Counted from the stretch's first letter, positions 16,061 to 27,790 are shown. The stretch: 64,000 nucleotides of DNA from an uncultured Aquabacterium sp. (GCF_913773725.1 NZ_CAJYGK010000061.1:30904-94903); one strand, 5' to 3'. Notes: generated by a model from the sequence alone, not told the origin. Numbers and translations are program-made.

Positions 16061-17170
16061 TCATTCCCCTTTGCCACCGGCCAGATTCACCTTCTTGCTC
16101 ATGCTGCGAGCCAGCAACTCGGACATGTCCTTGGCATAGCGCTGCGCCTGCTCGACCGACAACTGTGCGTCTTGCGTTGCGGGCGCTCCCGCCGGAATCT
16201 CGAGCACGAAGTCCACGCCATCGAAATCGTCCTCGATGCGCACCGAGCCGCCGTGCTGTTCCAGGATGCGCTGGCTCAGCGCCAGCCCAATGCCTTGACG
16301 CGTCCCCGGCTTGGGTGAATCCCCCACGCCGAAGGGCACATAGGCGCTGCGCCGTTCATGGTTGGACACGAACAGGCCCTGGTTGCGCGCCCGCACCATC
16401 ACCCGAGTGCCGACGGCCTGGACGGCCAGGTTGATCAGCCCACCCGGCTGGGCGCTGCGGATCGACTGCTCGAGGTACTCCGACACGGCCTTGCCCAGCC
16501 AGTGCACACTGCCATAGACCGGCGGCAACTCTGTGTCGAGGCCATGGGTGGCGATCGTCACATTGCGCGCGTCCGCCAGGTGGATGACCTCGTCGAGCGC
16601 CTTGCGCAGCAGATCGGGCAGCAGGATGCGCTCGTCGCGCCGGATGGCACTCGCGCCGAAGACATTGACGAGGTCATGCAACTTGCCCAGCTTCACCGAC
16701 AGTCCCGCTGCCTCATCGGCCAGCGCATGCAGCTCGGGCCCCGCCCCGGGACGGGACAGCATCTGGCCGATGGCCGGCAGCTTGCCAGCCAGGGTCTGGA
16801 TCGGCTGCGCCATCTCGGCATCGATGTAACCGATCAGGTTTTCCAGCGCCTGCGAGTACCAGCGTTCTTCCGACACGTTGTTGAGCACCACCATCAGGTC
16901 GTTGCCCACCGGCGCGTTGATCACGACGGCCCGGATCGAGTCGGGGTGCGCCTCCTGCGTCGTCAGCTCGAACTGGAAAGGCAGCGTGAGCATGTTCTGG
17001 CCGGCGGCCTTCACCGTGCGCTCGGCCACAGGGTCCATCATGGGCTGCCCGAGCATCACCGGGGTCATCTGCACCGCCGCCTTGTTGGCATAACGGACCA
17101 CGCCGTTGCGCTGCACCCAGACCACGCCACTCTTGACCTGGTCGAACAGCATGCGGAATGCGTCGTTCAT
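16061..17170 (-). CDS. PAS-containing histidine-kinase-like protein lacking the phospho-histidine
   Basis: This is a 369-residue cytoplasmic protein with an N-terminal PAS-like domain (about 5-100), a dimerisation helix region and a C-terminal HATPase fold (about 185-327). The H-box reads AEMAQPI (118-124) where kinases have HELRTPL, so the phospho-accepting His is Ala118. The N-box Asn residues are replaced (Glu231 and Gln235), and the G1 motif is NQGLF instead of DxGxG. G2 (GIGLAL, 293-298) survives. It is therefore likely a pseudokinase acting as sensor, scaffold or inhibitor. It sits 21 bases after the HTH/receiver gene and 39 before the receiver gene. Confidence 0.88.
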   Translation of the reverse strand: MNDAFRMLFDQVKSGVVWVQRNGVVRYANKAAVQMTPVMLGQPMMDPVAERTVKAAGQNMLTLPFQFELTTQEAHPDSIRAVVINAPVGNDLMVVLNNVSEERWYSQALENLIGYIDAEMAQPIQTLAGKLPAIGQMLSRPGAGPELHALADEAAGLSVKLGKLHDLVNVFGASAIRRDERILLPDLLRKALDEVIHLADARNVTIATHGLDTELPPVYGSVHWLGKAVSEYLEQSIRSAQPGGLINLAVQAVGTRVMVRARNQGLFVSNHERRSAYVPFGVGDSPKPGTRQGIGLALSQRILEQHGGSVRIEDDFDGVDFVLEIPAGAPATQDAQLSVEQAQRYAKDMSELLARSMSKKVNLAGGKGE

Positions 17171-17191
17171 GTCGTGCCTCGCCTTCGTGTT

Positions 17192-17881
17192 TCAGCCGGC
17201 GTGCTGCCCCAGGAGGTGCCGTCCCACCCTGACCGCGACCGCCTCGGGCGTGACCGGCAGCCTCATCAGTTCGGCACAGGTCGGCAGGCCACCTCGCCGC
17301 GCAATCTCGTGGTCGCTGGCTGCGCTCAGCACCAGCACGCGCATGCCGGCCATCTGTTCGCACCGCTCCAGCGTCCGGAGCATGCCCATCCCGTCCATGC
17401 CGGGCAAGTCGAGATGGGTCACCAGCAGATCCGGCACGCGCTGGCCGATCTGCAGCAGCGCCAGGTAACCTGTCTCCGCCGTGCGCATGTGCACCGAAGG
17501 GCCGAACGGCAGCAGCGCGTGCTCGCAACGCTGCTGCCACGCGGTGTCGTCGGCCACCAGCAGCACATCCAGCGGGCGCGTGCCCTTCACGGCATCGCGC
17601 GAGGCGGGGGCCGCCGATTGCGTCTCAGGCACCGCGGCCAGCGCGGCCTGGCGCTGAGCCAGCGCGCGCGGCACGGGCTCGCCACCCAGGCCGGTGCTCA
17701 GGGCCAGCGCCTCGACGGCGTTGTGGGGAATGCGCCGGTGTCCGCCCGGCGTGCGGGCCGCCGGCAGGATGTCGGCCTCCACCCACAACTGCACGGTGCG
17801 CAAGGACACACCCAGACGCAGCGCCGCCTCGCGGGTCGTCAGCATGCGGGCACCCGGGCCCAGAGGAATGACTTGAGACAT
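17192..17881 (-). CDS. HTH (MerR/excisionase-type) regulator with degenerate receiver domain
   Basis: This 229-residue protein joins an N-terminal winged HTH (about 13-52: TTREAALRLGVSLRTVQLWV, then TPGGHRRIP) to a C-terminal receiver-like domain (about 103-225). The receiver keeps the acidic pair Asp111/Asp112 and Ser186. The acceptor position in the LVTHLDLPGMDG stretch is His156 instead of Asp, and the conserved Lys is Leu208, so phosphorylation of the usual kind is unlikely. GGAG nine bases before the ATG at 17881 supports this start; an in-frame start nine codons upstream is less likely. It is the first gene of the cluster and presumably the DNA-binding output. Target genes unknown. Confidence 0.87.
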   Translation of the reverse strand: MSQVIPLGPGARMLTTREAALRLGVSLRTVQLWVEADILPAARTPGGHRRIPHNAVEALALSTGLGGEPVPRALAQRQAALAAVPETQSAAPASRDAVKGTRPLDVLLVADDTAWQQRCEHALLPFGPSVHMRTAETGYLALLQIGQRVPDLLVTHLDLPGMDGMGMLRTLERCEQMAGMRVLVLSAASDHEIARRGGLPTCAELMRLPVTPEAVAVRVGRHLLGQHAG

Positions 17882-18053
17882 GGGGGAAGACTCCGTCGCA
17901 CGGTTCACCGGCTCTCAGATGGGATGTCGGCAGGTATTTCATTTTTTCGAGATGCCGGTGTGAAGGACAGCCCCCGCGCCGTGCTGAAACACCCGCTCAG
18001 CGTGAAGAAGTCGCGTTTGCCGCCCTGTGTCGCGATTCGGCACAATGCCGCCC

Positions 18054-18626
18054 ATGAGCAAAGCCTTCACCAAGGAACCCGAGGGCGACGAGGACGACGA
18101 CCTCGCGCTGCCGCCATTGCCGGCCGGCACCAAGAACTACATGACCCCCCAGGGCTACCAGCGCCTGCGTGCCGAACTGGTCAGCCTGATCGACGTGGAG
18201 CGGCCCAAGGTGGTCGAGGTGGTGCACTGGGCCGCCTCCAACGGCGACCGCTCTGAAAACGGCGATTACCTGTACGGCAAGAAGCGGCTGCGTGAAATCG
18301 ACCGCCGCATCCGCTTCCTCACGAAGCGGCTGGACCGGGCCGAAGTCGCCGATCCGAGCGCCCACCACGGCAACGACCAGATCTTCTTCGGCGCCACCGT
18401 GACATACGCCAACCAGGCCGGCGTGGAGCGCACCATCACGATCAAGGGCATCGACGAAGTCGACAACCTGCAGGGCGAGGTGAGCTGGATCTCGCCGATT
18501 GCCCGGGCGCTGCTCAAGGCGCGCGAGGGCGACGAAGTGCAGTTGATGACGCCCGGCGGCCTGGAACGGCTCGAAGTCCTGGAGGTGCGCTACCCGGCCC
18601 CGGGCGAGCCGCAGGACGCGGCGTGA
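18054..18626 (+). CDS. greB: Transcription elongation factor GreB
   Basis: GreB enters the RNA polymerase secondary channel and stimulates cleavage of backtracked RNA. The 190-residue protein has the Gre coiled-coil N-domain (TPQGYQRLRAELVSL, then SENGDYLYGKKRLREIDRRI with the acidic tip) and the C-terminal FKBP-like domain (FFGATVTYANQAG to EVSWISPIARALL). The GreB type is indicated by YLYGKKRLREID. An acidic N-terminal extension of about 30 residues precedes the usual start. It converges on spoT with a GC-rich hairpin between them. Confidence 0.94.
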   Translation: MSKAFTKEPEGDEDDDLALPPLPAGTKNYMTPQGYQRLRAELVSLIDVERPKVVEVVHWAASNGDRSENGDYLYGKKRLREIDRRIRFLTKRLDRAEVADPSAHHGNDQIFFGATVTYANQAGVERTITIKGIDEVDNLQGEVSWISPIARALLKAREGDEVQLMTPGGLERLEVLEVRYPAPGEPQDAA

Positions 18627-18631
18627 GGCGC

Positions 18632-18653
18632 GCCAGGCACGGGCGTGCCTGGC
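18632..18653. terminator. Hairpin between convergent greB and spoT
   Basis: GCCAGGCACG (18632-18641) pairs perfectly with CGTGCCTGGC (18644-18653). It lies in the 34-base gap between two converging genes. There is no T run on either side, so it may act as a weak bidirectional terminator or RNA 3' end stabiliser. Confidence 0.55.
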
Positions 18654-18660
18654 ATCGGGC

Positions 18661-20904
<2,244 letters not shown>

Positions 20905-20950
20905 CGGACTCTCGGAAAGCAACGGCAAACGTGCGCAACGCCAACGACAA

Positions 20951-20970
20951 AGGCCCGCCTAGGCGGGCCT
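20951..20970 (-). terminator. Palindromic hairpin between rpoZ and spoT
   Basis: AGGCCCGCCT and AGGCGGGCCT form a perfect 20-base palindrome, followed on the minus strand by TTTG. It may be a partial terminator lowering spoT expression relative to rpoZ. Confidence 0.6.
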
Positions 20971-21021
20971 CGGTGGATCAGCGGGCGGCGTGAGCGCTCG
21001 AGATCGGCAGACCGACCCGGA

Positions 21022-21225
21022 TCAGGTCGGCACCTTGCGCAGCATCTCCACGCCGACCTGGCCGGCGGCGATCTCGCGCAGGGCGGTCACGCTGGGCTTG
21101 TTGCGGGTCTCGATCTTCGGGGTGTGACCCTGGCTCAGCATGCGGGCGCGGTAGGTCGCGGCCAGCACCAGCTGGAAGCGGTTGGGGATCTTTTGCAGGC
21201 AGTCTTCGACGGTGATGCGGGCCAT
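21022..21225 (-). CDS. rpoZ: RNA polymerase omega subunit
   Basis: Omega assists folding and assembly of the RNA polymerase beta' subunit and forms part of a ppGpp site. The 67-residue protein starts [20 protein letters not shown] and has RARMLSQG, then [14 protein letters not shown]. It is shorter at the C-terminus than E. coli omega (91 residues), as is common in betaproteobacteria. GGAG sits just before the start. It lies between gmk and spoT. Confidence 0.97.
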   Translation of the reverse strand: MARITVEDCLQKIPNRFQLVLAATYRARMLSQGHTPKIETRNKPSVTALREIAAGQVGVEMLRKVPT

Positions 21226-21292
21226 GAGGCTCTCCGAAGGATGAACTGGTTGCCCAGTTCGTGTTCAAGGTGTGTCCAGGACGAGGCCGGGC

Positions 21293-21961
21293 TCAGACCA
21301 GATCGAGGGCGCGAAACACAGCGGACTTGTTTCGGCGCTGAGCCGCGTATTTTAACCGCTGCGCGTGAACAATGGCTTTCAGATCGAACAAAGCCGACTC
21401 GAACAGGGCATTGACCACCACGAAATCGAAGTGCTGCGCCTGGGCCACCTCGATGCGCGCGTTGGCCATGCGCAGGTCGATCACGTCCTGCGGGTCCTCG
21501 CCGCGGCGGTTCAGGCGCTGCAGCAGCTCTTCGTAACTGGGCGGCAGGATGAAGATCAGGATCGCGGTCGGGAAAATCTGCTTGATCTGCAGTGCCCCCT
21601 GCCAGTCGATCTCCAGCACCACGTCCTCGCCGTGCTGGATGCGCTCCTCGATCGCCTTGCGCGACGTGCCGTAGCAGTTGCCGTGCACCTCGGCGTGCTC
21701 GAAGAAGTCGCCGCGGGCCACCATGGCGTCGAACTCGTCCTTCGAGACAAACCAGTACTCGCGCCCGTGCTGTTCCTGGCCGCGCGGCTTGCGGGTGGTG
21801 TGCGACACGCTGACCTGCAGGCGCGAATCGAGTTCGAGCAAGGCCTTCACCAGGCTCGACTTGCCCGTGCCACTGGGGGCCGAGACCACGAAGAGGTTGC
21901 CGGGATAGTCCATGTCGCTGACGGGCGCGTAAGAAAGGGGTTGCGTCACGTTATCGGCCAC
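21293..21961 (-). CDS. gmk: Guanylate kinase
   Basis: Gmk phosphorylates GMP to GDP with ATP. The 222-residue protein has the P-loop [11 protein letters not shown], the GMP-binding segment [20 protein letters not shown] and the lid around RLNRRGEDP. The GTG at 21961 directly follows the yicC stop. An ATG at 21913 ([15 protein letters not shown]) would give a protein closer to E. coli length and is equally possible. Confidence 0.95.
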   Translation of the reverse strand: MADNVTQPLSYAPVSDMDYPGNLFVVSAPSGTGKSSLVKALLELDSRLQVSVSHTTRKPRGQEQHGREYWFVSKDEFDAMVARGDFFEHAEVHGNCYGTSRKAIEERIQHGEDVVLEIDWQGALQIKQIFPTAILIFILPPSYEELLQRLNRRGEDPQDVIDLRMANARIEVAQAQHFDFVVVNALFESALFDLKAIVHAQRLKYAAQRRNKSAVFRALDLV

Positions 21962-22900
21962 TCATTCGAGGTTCTGAACCTGTTCGCGCATCTGCTCGAT
22001 CAGGACCTTCATTTCAACGGAAATCTGTGTCAGCTCCAGGGCAGCGGCCTTCGATCCCAGCGTGTTGGCCTCGCGGTGCAGCTCCTGGATCAGGAAGTCC
22101 AGGCGCTTGCCGACCTCGCCGCCCTTCTTCAGCAGCCGCCCGATCTCGTCGAGGTGGGCCTTCAGGCGCTGCAGTTCTTCGTCCACGTCGATGCGCAGGG
22201 CGTAGGCTGCGGCCTCGCTCAGGGCGCGCTCCTGTGCGGCTTCGGGCGTCACGGCGCCTCCCACGGCCTGCAGCGCGTCCTGGTACTTCTGCACAAAGCG
22301 CTCCTGCTGGCGCTGCACCGCCTGCGGCACCAGCGGCTCGGCCTGCGAGGCCAGCGCCTTCAGCCCCTTGAGCTTGTCCTGCAGCACGGCCACCAGGCGG
22401 GCGCCTTCGCGCTCACGGGCTTCTTTCATGGCCTCGATGCACTGACGGGCCGCCTCCATGGCGACCTCTTCCAGGCGGGCTGCGGGTGCCGCTGCACGGC
22501 ACCAGTTCAGCACCTCATTGACGCTCAGAGGGGCCGCCTTGGGCAACCAGTTCTGCACCGTGCCCTCAAGTCGGGCCAGTGTGTGCAGTTGGTCGGGCTG
22601 GGGCTGGGGCCATCCGGCATCCGCGGCACGCTGAGGCTGCAGACGCAACTCCATCTTGCCGCGCTTGAACGAGGCGGTCACCAGGTCGCGCAGCGCCGGC
22701 TCGAGGGCCCGGAACTCGTCCGCCAGCTTGAAGCTCAGGTCGAGAAAGCGGCTGTTGACCGAACGCAGTTCGGCCCCGACAGAGCCGCTGACGCCCTTGC
22801 GCGACGCCCCTGGCGTGTCGGAATCCTCGCCGTGCTCACCCGATTGGTCGGGCAGGGATGCCACCGCACTGGCGAAGCCGGTCATACTGTAGACTGACAT
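21962..22900 (-). CDS. yicC: YicC-family endoribonuclease
   Basis: YicC proteins are stress-linked endoribonucleases; in E. coli the protein promotes decay of the small RNA RyhB. The 312-residue product starts with the family hallmark SMTGFA and has SVNSRFLDLSFKL near residue 50. The C-terminal segment RLDFLIQELHREANTLGSKA carries a conserved acidic/His pattern. A loop of about 25 residues after residue 14 is longer than usual. It is first of the yicC-gmk-rpoZ-spoT row and divergent from the Ser/Thr kinase, 29 bases away. Confidence 0.93.
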   Translation of the reverse strand: MSVYSMTGFASAVASLPDQSGEHGEDSDTPGASRKGVSGSVGAELRSVNSRFLDLSFKLADEFRALEPALRDLVTASFKRGKMELRLQPQRAADAGWPQPQPDQLHTLARLEGTVQNWLPKAAPLSVNEVLNWCRAAAPAARLEEVAMEAARQCIEAMKEAREREGARLVAVLQDKLKGLKALASQAEPLVPQAVQRQQERFVQKYQDALQAVGGAVTPEAAQERALSEAAAYALRIDVDEELQRLKAHLDEIGRLLKKGGEVGKRLDFLIQELHREANTLGSKAAALELTQISVEMKVLIEQMREQVQNLE

Positions 22901-22929
22901 GGTTACTTGACACCGGACAAAACTCGATT

Positions 22930-23898
22930 ATGTCAAAGCCCAAACCCGCCCCGTTGCCCTCGGGCACCGTCGTGGGGGGCTACCAGGTGGTCAAGAAGCT
23001 TGCGGCCGGCGGCTTCGGCGTGGTTTACCTGGCCGAAGACCCCGAAAAACGCCTGGTCGCCCTCAAGGAATACCTGCCCGCCTCGCTCGCCGAGCGCTCT
23101 CCCGGCGAGCTGATCCCGCGCGTCAAGCCGGACAAACAGCCCCTGTATCGGCTGGGGCTCAAGAGCTTCTTCGAAGAAGGTCGTTCGCTGGCTCAGATCG
23201 CACACCCCAGTGTGGTCTCGGTGCTCAACTTCTTCCGCGAGAACGAAACCGTCTACATGGTGATGAACTACCTGCAGGGCGACACCCTTCAGGACTTCAT
23301 CGTCACAGCACGAGACCTCAAGCGCGACAAGGTCTTCCGCGAATCGACCATCCGCAGCCTGTTCGACGAAATCCTCCGCGGCTTGCGCATCGTGCACCAG
23401 CACAAGATGCTGCACCTCGACATCAAGCCCGCCAACGTCTTCGTCACGAACGACAACAAGGCCGTGCTCCTGGACTTCGGTGCCGCGCGCGAGGTGCTGT
23501 CCAAGGAAGGCAACTTCATCCGCCCGATGTACACCCCCGGCTTTGCCGCGCCAGAGATGTACCGCCGCGACGGCTCGCTGGGGCCGTGGACCGACATCTA
23601 TGCCATCGGCGCGTGCATCTATGCCTGCATGCAGGGCTACCCCCCGAACGATGCGCCGCAGCGCCTTGAAAAAGACCGTCTGGGCCTGTCGCTCTCGCGC
23701 CTGCGCAACGTCTATTCCGACAACCTGCTGGAGGTGACCGAGTGGTGCATGTCGCTGGACCCCCTCGCCCGCCCGCAAAGCGTGTTCGCCCTGCAGAAGG
23801 AGCTCGCCCGCGAAACCGAGCGCCGCTACTCGAAGCTCACGTTCGCCGAACGCGTGAAGCTGCAGCTTGAAAACCTCAAGACCGGTACCAAAGCATGA
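22930..23898 (+). CDS. Soluble Ser/Thr protein kinase (non-RD type)
   Basis: This is a 322-residue eukaryote-like protein kinase without a transmembrane segment. The glycine loop is AAGGFGVVYLAED, the catalytic Lys is Lys46 (VALKEYLP), the catalytic loop is HLDIKPANV, the Mg loop is LLDFGAARE and the P+1 region reads TPGFAAPEM. The HLD form (Leu before the catalytic Asp) marks a non-RD kinase, which usually does not need activation-loop phosphorylation. The ATG at 22930 is chosen because the 24 upstream codons overlap yicC. Its stop overlaps the start of the phosphatase gene (ATGA), so the two are coupled. Substrates unknown. Confidence 0.93.
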   Translation: MSKPKPAPLPSGTVVGGYQVVKKLAAGGFGVVYLAEDPEKRLVALKEYLPASLAERSPGELIPRVKPDKQPLYRLGLKSFFEEGRSLAQIAHPSVVSVLNFFRENETVYMVMNYLQGDTLQDFIVTARDLKRDKVFRESTIRSLFDEILRGLRIVHQHKMLHLDIKPANVFVTNDNKAVLLDFGAAREVLSKEGNFIRPMYTPGFAAPEMYRRDGSLGPWTDIYAIGACIYACMQGYPPNDAPQRLEKDRLGLSLSRLRNVYSDNLLEVTEWCMSLDPLARPQSVFALQKELARETERRYSKLTFAERVKLQLENLKTGTKA

Positions 23899-24830
23899 GG
23901 TTCTCCGTCTACCAGATCAGTCGCAAGGGCGGCCGCGAAAAGAACGAAGACCGCATGGGCTACTGCTACACGCGGGACGCCGGTCTGTTCGCGCTGGCCG
24001 ATGGCATGGGCGGGCACCCGGAGGGCGAAATGGCCTCGCAGCTGGCCCTGCAGACCATGGCGGCCCTGTTCCAGCGCGATGCCCGGCCGACCCTGTCCGA
24101 GCCCATCCGGTTCCTGCAGGACGCCATCATGGCAGGCCACCACCAGTTGCTGCGCTACGCCAGCGAGAAGGGCCTGATCGACACCCCCCGCACCACGCTG
24201 GTCGCCTGCATCCTGCAGGGCAATGCGGCCTACTGGGCGCACTGCGGCGATTCACGCCTCTACTTCGTCCGCGGCGACAAGCTGATCGCCCGCACACGCG
24301 ACCACTCCTACTCCGAGCTGCAACAGACACTGTCGACCGTGGTGCCCATCAACGAGCGCTACAACCGCAACGTGCTGTTCACGTGCCTGGGCAGCCCCGG
24401 CAAGCCGGTGGTCGACACGGCCGGCCCGCTGCTGCTCCAGAAGGGCGACCGGGTGCTGCTGTGCTCCGACGGACTGTGGGGCACGGTCGATGACGAGGTC
24501 ATCACCCAGCACCTGGCCACCCACGCCATTGCCGACGCCGTGCCCGAACTCGTCGAAGAGGCACTGCGCAACGGCGGGCCCAAGTGCGACAACGTCACCG
24601 TCATCGCCATGGAGTGGGAATCCGCCGGGCACGAAGACCCGGCCGGCGTCTCGACCGACACCCTGGGCGAAGAGGTGTTCGCCTCCACCATCCAGGCCAG
24701 CGTGGGCAATGCCGGCGGGCCGGGTAACATCGCCGACGCCGACGACCTGGACGAAGCCGAGATCGAGCGCTCCATCCGCGAGATCAACGAAGCCATACGC
24801 CGATCCGCCGCCGCTGCGCGCAAGACCTGA
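23895..24830 (+). CDS. PP2C-type Ser/Thr protein phosphatase
   Basis: This 311-residue phosphatase most likely reverses phosphorylation by the kinase encoded just upstream and overlapping it by four bases. PP2C metal motifs are present: REKNEDRMG (14-22), [14 protein letters not shown] (32-45), [21 protein letters not shown] and CDNVTVI. A C-terminal tail of about 65 residues after the phosphatase fold is acidic and predicted helical ([20 protein letters not shown]) and may be a docking or regulatory element. A strong terminator follows at 24852. Confidence 0.94.
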   Translation: MRFSVYQISRKGGREKNEDRMGYCYTRDAGLFALADGMGGHPEGEMASQLALQTMAALFQRDARPTLSEPIRFLQDAIMAGHHQLLRYASEKGLIDTPRTTLVACILQGNAAYWAHCGDSRLYFVRGDKLIARTRDHSYSELQQTLSTVVPINERYNRNVLFTCLGSPGKPVVDTAGPLLLQKGDRVLLCSDGLWGTVDDEVITQHLATHAIADAVPELVEEALRNGGPKCDNVTVIAMEWESAGHEDPAGVSTDTLGEEVFASTIQASVGNAGGPGNIADADDLDEAEIERSIREINEAIRRSAAAARKT

Positions 24831-24851
24831 CGGCGGCCCGACGCCATTCCC

Positions 24852-24889
24852 GAGGGCACGGCATCGCGCGCGTGCCCTCTTTGTTTTTT
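24852..24889 (+). terminator. Terminator of the kinase-phosphatase operon
   Basis: GAGGGCACG (24852-24860) pairs with CGTGCCCTC (24871-24879), followed by TTTGTTTTTT. This is a strong intrinsic terminator. Confidence 0.92.
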
Positions 24890-24919
24890 CACCTGACCCC
24901 TTTCCTGACAGGAGCCACC

Positions 24920-25654
<735 letters not shown>

Positions 25655-25685
25655 AGCCCACCCGTCCCGCCCGCATGAGGCCGCC

Positions 25686-26378
25686 ATGTCACGACAACTG
25701 ATTCTTGCTTCCAACAACGCCAAGAAACTGCGCGAGCTGCAGGCCCTCATCGCGCCGCTGGGCGTCGACCTGGTGACGCAGGGGTCTCTCGGCATTTCCG
25801 AGGCCGAAGAGCCCCACGTCACCTTTGTCGAAAACGCGCTGGCCAAGGCCCGGCACGCCGCCCGCGAGGGCAACGGCCCGGCCCTGGCGGACGACTCCGG
25901 CCTGTGCGTCGACGCCCTGGGCGGGGCACCCGGTGTGCGCTCGGCACGCTACGCGGTCGATGCGGGACGCGTGCCGGAAGGCGCAGGACGGGACGTGATC
26001 GACCCGGCCAACAATGCGTGGCTCCTGGCGCAGATGGCCCACCTGCCCGCGCCCGCGCAGCGCCGCGCCCACTTCACCTGTCTGCTGGTGGCCGTGCGCC
26101 ATGCCGACGACCCCGAGCCCCTGATCGCCGAGGGCCACTGGTCAGGCGAGTTGCTACAGGCCCCGCAAGGCGAGCACGGCTTCGGCTATGACCCGCTGCT
26201 GTGGATCCCCTCGCACGGCCTGAGCGCCGCCCAGCTCGACCCGGAGACCAAGAACGGCATCAGCCACCGCGCCGCGGCCTGCAGGACGCTGCTGGCGATG
26301 ATGCGGGCGCGCTGGGGTCTGGCCAACGACGCGGCAGGAGCCGGTTCGCCAGCCCTTTGGCCCTGGCTGGCCCCCTGA
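25686..26378 (+). CDS. rdgB: XTP/dITP pyrophosphatase (RdgB/HAM1)
   Basis: RdgB hydrolyses non-canonical purine nucleotides (dITP, XTP) to monophosphates and keeps them out of DNA. The 230-residue protein starts with the substrate motif LASNNAKKLRELQ and has ALADDSGLCVDALGGAPGV, GEHGFGYDPLLW and KNGISHRAAA. It is about 30 residues longer than E. coli RdgB because of a longer loop after residue 100 and a Trp/Pro-rich tail. It lies between rph and hemW, a common betaproteobacterial order. Confidence 0.96.
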   Translation: MSRQLILASNNAKKLRELQALIAPLGVDLVTQGSLGISEAEEPHVTFVENALAKARHAAREGNGPALADDSGLCVDALGGAPGVRSARYAVDAGRVPEGAGRDVIDPANNAWLLAQMAHLPAPAQRRAHFTCLLVAVRHADDPEPLIAEGHWSGELLQAPQGEHGFGYDPLLWIPSHGLSAAQLDPETKNGISHRAAACRTLLAMMRARWGLANDAAGAGSPALWPWLAP

Positions 26379-26406
26379 CCTCGCCCACGCCCTTGCGCAC
26401 CCTCTC

Positions 26407-27606
26407 ATGATCACGCTGCAACGCCCCGGCACCCTCGCGGCCCTGCCCCCGCTGTCGCTCTACGTGCACCTGCCCTGGTGTCTGCGTAAGTGCCCGTACT
26501 GCGATTTCAACAGCCACGAGGTCCGGCAACCGGACGGCAGCCCGTCCGCCCTGCCAGCCGACACGGAAGCCCGTTACCTCAACGCCCTGTGCGCGGACCT
26601 GGAAAGCGCCCTGCCGCAGATCTGGGGGCGTCGTGTGCACTCCATCTTCATCGGCGGGGGCACGCCCAGCCTGTTCAGCCCCGCCGGCATCGATCGGCTG
26701 CTGGCCGACATCCGCGCCCGCCTGCCACTCGATGCCGACGCCGAAATCACGCTCGAGGCCAATCCCGGCACGTTCGAGAAGGACCGCTTCCGCGCCTTCC
26801 GGGCCGCTGGCGTGACCCGGCTGTCCATCGGTGTGCAGAGCTTTGACGACGCCAAGCTCAAGGCGCTGGGCCGTGTGCACAGCCGTGATCAGGCGCTGGC
26901 GGCCATCGACGAAGCCCGCGCCTGCTTCGACACCTTCAACATCGACCTGATGTACGCCCTGCCCGGCCAGACCCTGACCGAGCTGCATGCCGATCTGGAT
27001 CAGGCCCTGGCCTTGCAGCCGCCGCACCTGTCGCTCTACCACCTGACGATGGAGCCCAACACGGTGTTCGGCACCCGCCCGCCGCCCGACCTGCCCGACG
27101 ACGACACCGCCTTCGACATGCTTGACGCCGTCGTGGCCCGCACGGCCGCTGCCGGCCTGCAACGCTATGAAGTGTCCGCGTATGCCCGGCCCGGACACCG
27201 CTGCTGGCACAACCTCAACTACTGGCAGTACGGCGACTACCTCGGCATCGGCGCGGGCGCGCACAGCAAGATCAGCTTTCCGGACCGCATCGTGCGGCAG
27301 GTACGCTGGCGCGAGCCCGCCACCTACATGGACAAGGCGCAACAGGGGCAAGCCTGCTCCAACGAGACCCCAGTCTCCCTGACCGACCGCCCCTTCGAGT
27401 TCATGATGAACGCCCTGCGCCTGAAGGACGGCTTCGAGCTCGTGCGCTTCACCGAGCGCACCGGCCTCACGCTGGCCAGCATCCAGGCCGCGCTGGACCA
27501 GGCCGAGGCCAAGGGCCTGCTTCAGCGCGATCTGGCACGCGCCTGGCCCACCGACAAGGGATTCGACTTCCTCAGCGACCTGCAGGCCCTGTTCCTGAAG
27601 GACTGA
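26407..27606 (+). CDS. hemW: Radical-SAM haem chaperone HemW
   Basis: HemW is a HemN-like radical-SAM protein that binds haem and delivers it to membrane haem proteins; it is not a coproporphyrinogen dehydrogenase. The 399-residue protein has the [4Fe-4S] motif CLRKCPYC (Cys25, 29, 32) followed by DF, the HemW form lacking the extra Cys of HemN. IGGGTPSLF and LSIGVQSFDD are further radical-SAM motifs. It starts 28 bases after rdgB. A hairpin lies between its end and convergent fadD. Confidence 0.95.
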   Translation: MITLQRPGTLAALPPLSLYVHLPWCLRKCPYCDFNSHEVRQPDGSPSALPADTEARYLNALCADLESALPQIWGRRVHSIFIGGGTPSLFSPAGIDRLLADIRARLPLDADAEITLEANPGTFEKDRFRAFRAAGVTRLSIGVQSFDDAKLKALGRVHSRDQALAAIDEARACFDTFNIDLMYALPGQTLTELHADLDQALALQPPHLSLYHLTMEPNTVFGTRPPPDLPDDDTAFDMLDAVVARTAAAGLQRYEVSAYARPGHRCWHNLNYWQYGDYLGIGAGAHSKISFPDRIVRQVRWREPATYMDKAQQGQACSNETPVSLTDRPFEFMMNALRLKDGFELVRFTERTGLTLASIQAALDQAEAKGLLQRDLARAWPTDKGFDFLSDLQALFLKD

Positions 27607-27699
27607 CGCGGAATGACGTCGCCCAGCGGCCGTCCCGAGGCCTTGGTGAGGATGGATTCCGCGTCGATCCTGAGCAAGCCCTGCCCTTGAAAAGAAGAA

Positions 27700-27727
27700 A
27701 GGCCGCTGCCCGGAAGGACAGCGGCCT
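27700..27727 (-). terminator. Terminator between fadD and hemW
   Basis: AGGCCGCTG (27700-27708) pairs with CAGCGGCCT (27719-27727). On the minus strand the stem is followed by TTCTTCTTTTC, so it mainly serves fadD; it could also stop hemW transcripts. Confidence 0.82.
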
Positions 27728-27790
27728 CGTGACGGCAACGCATCGGGTGTGAAAGCCACCGGCGGGCAGATCCCCGCCGGCCTCGCCCAC

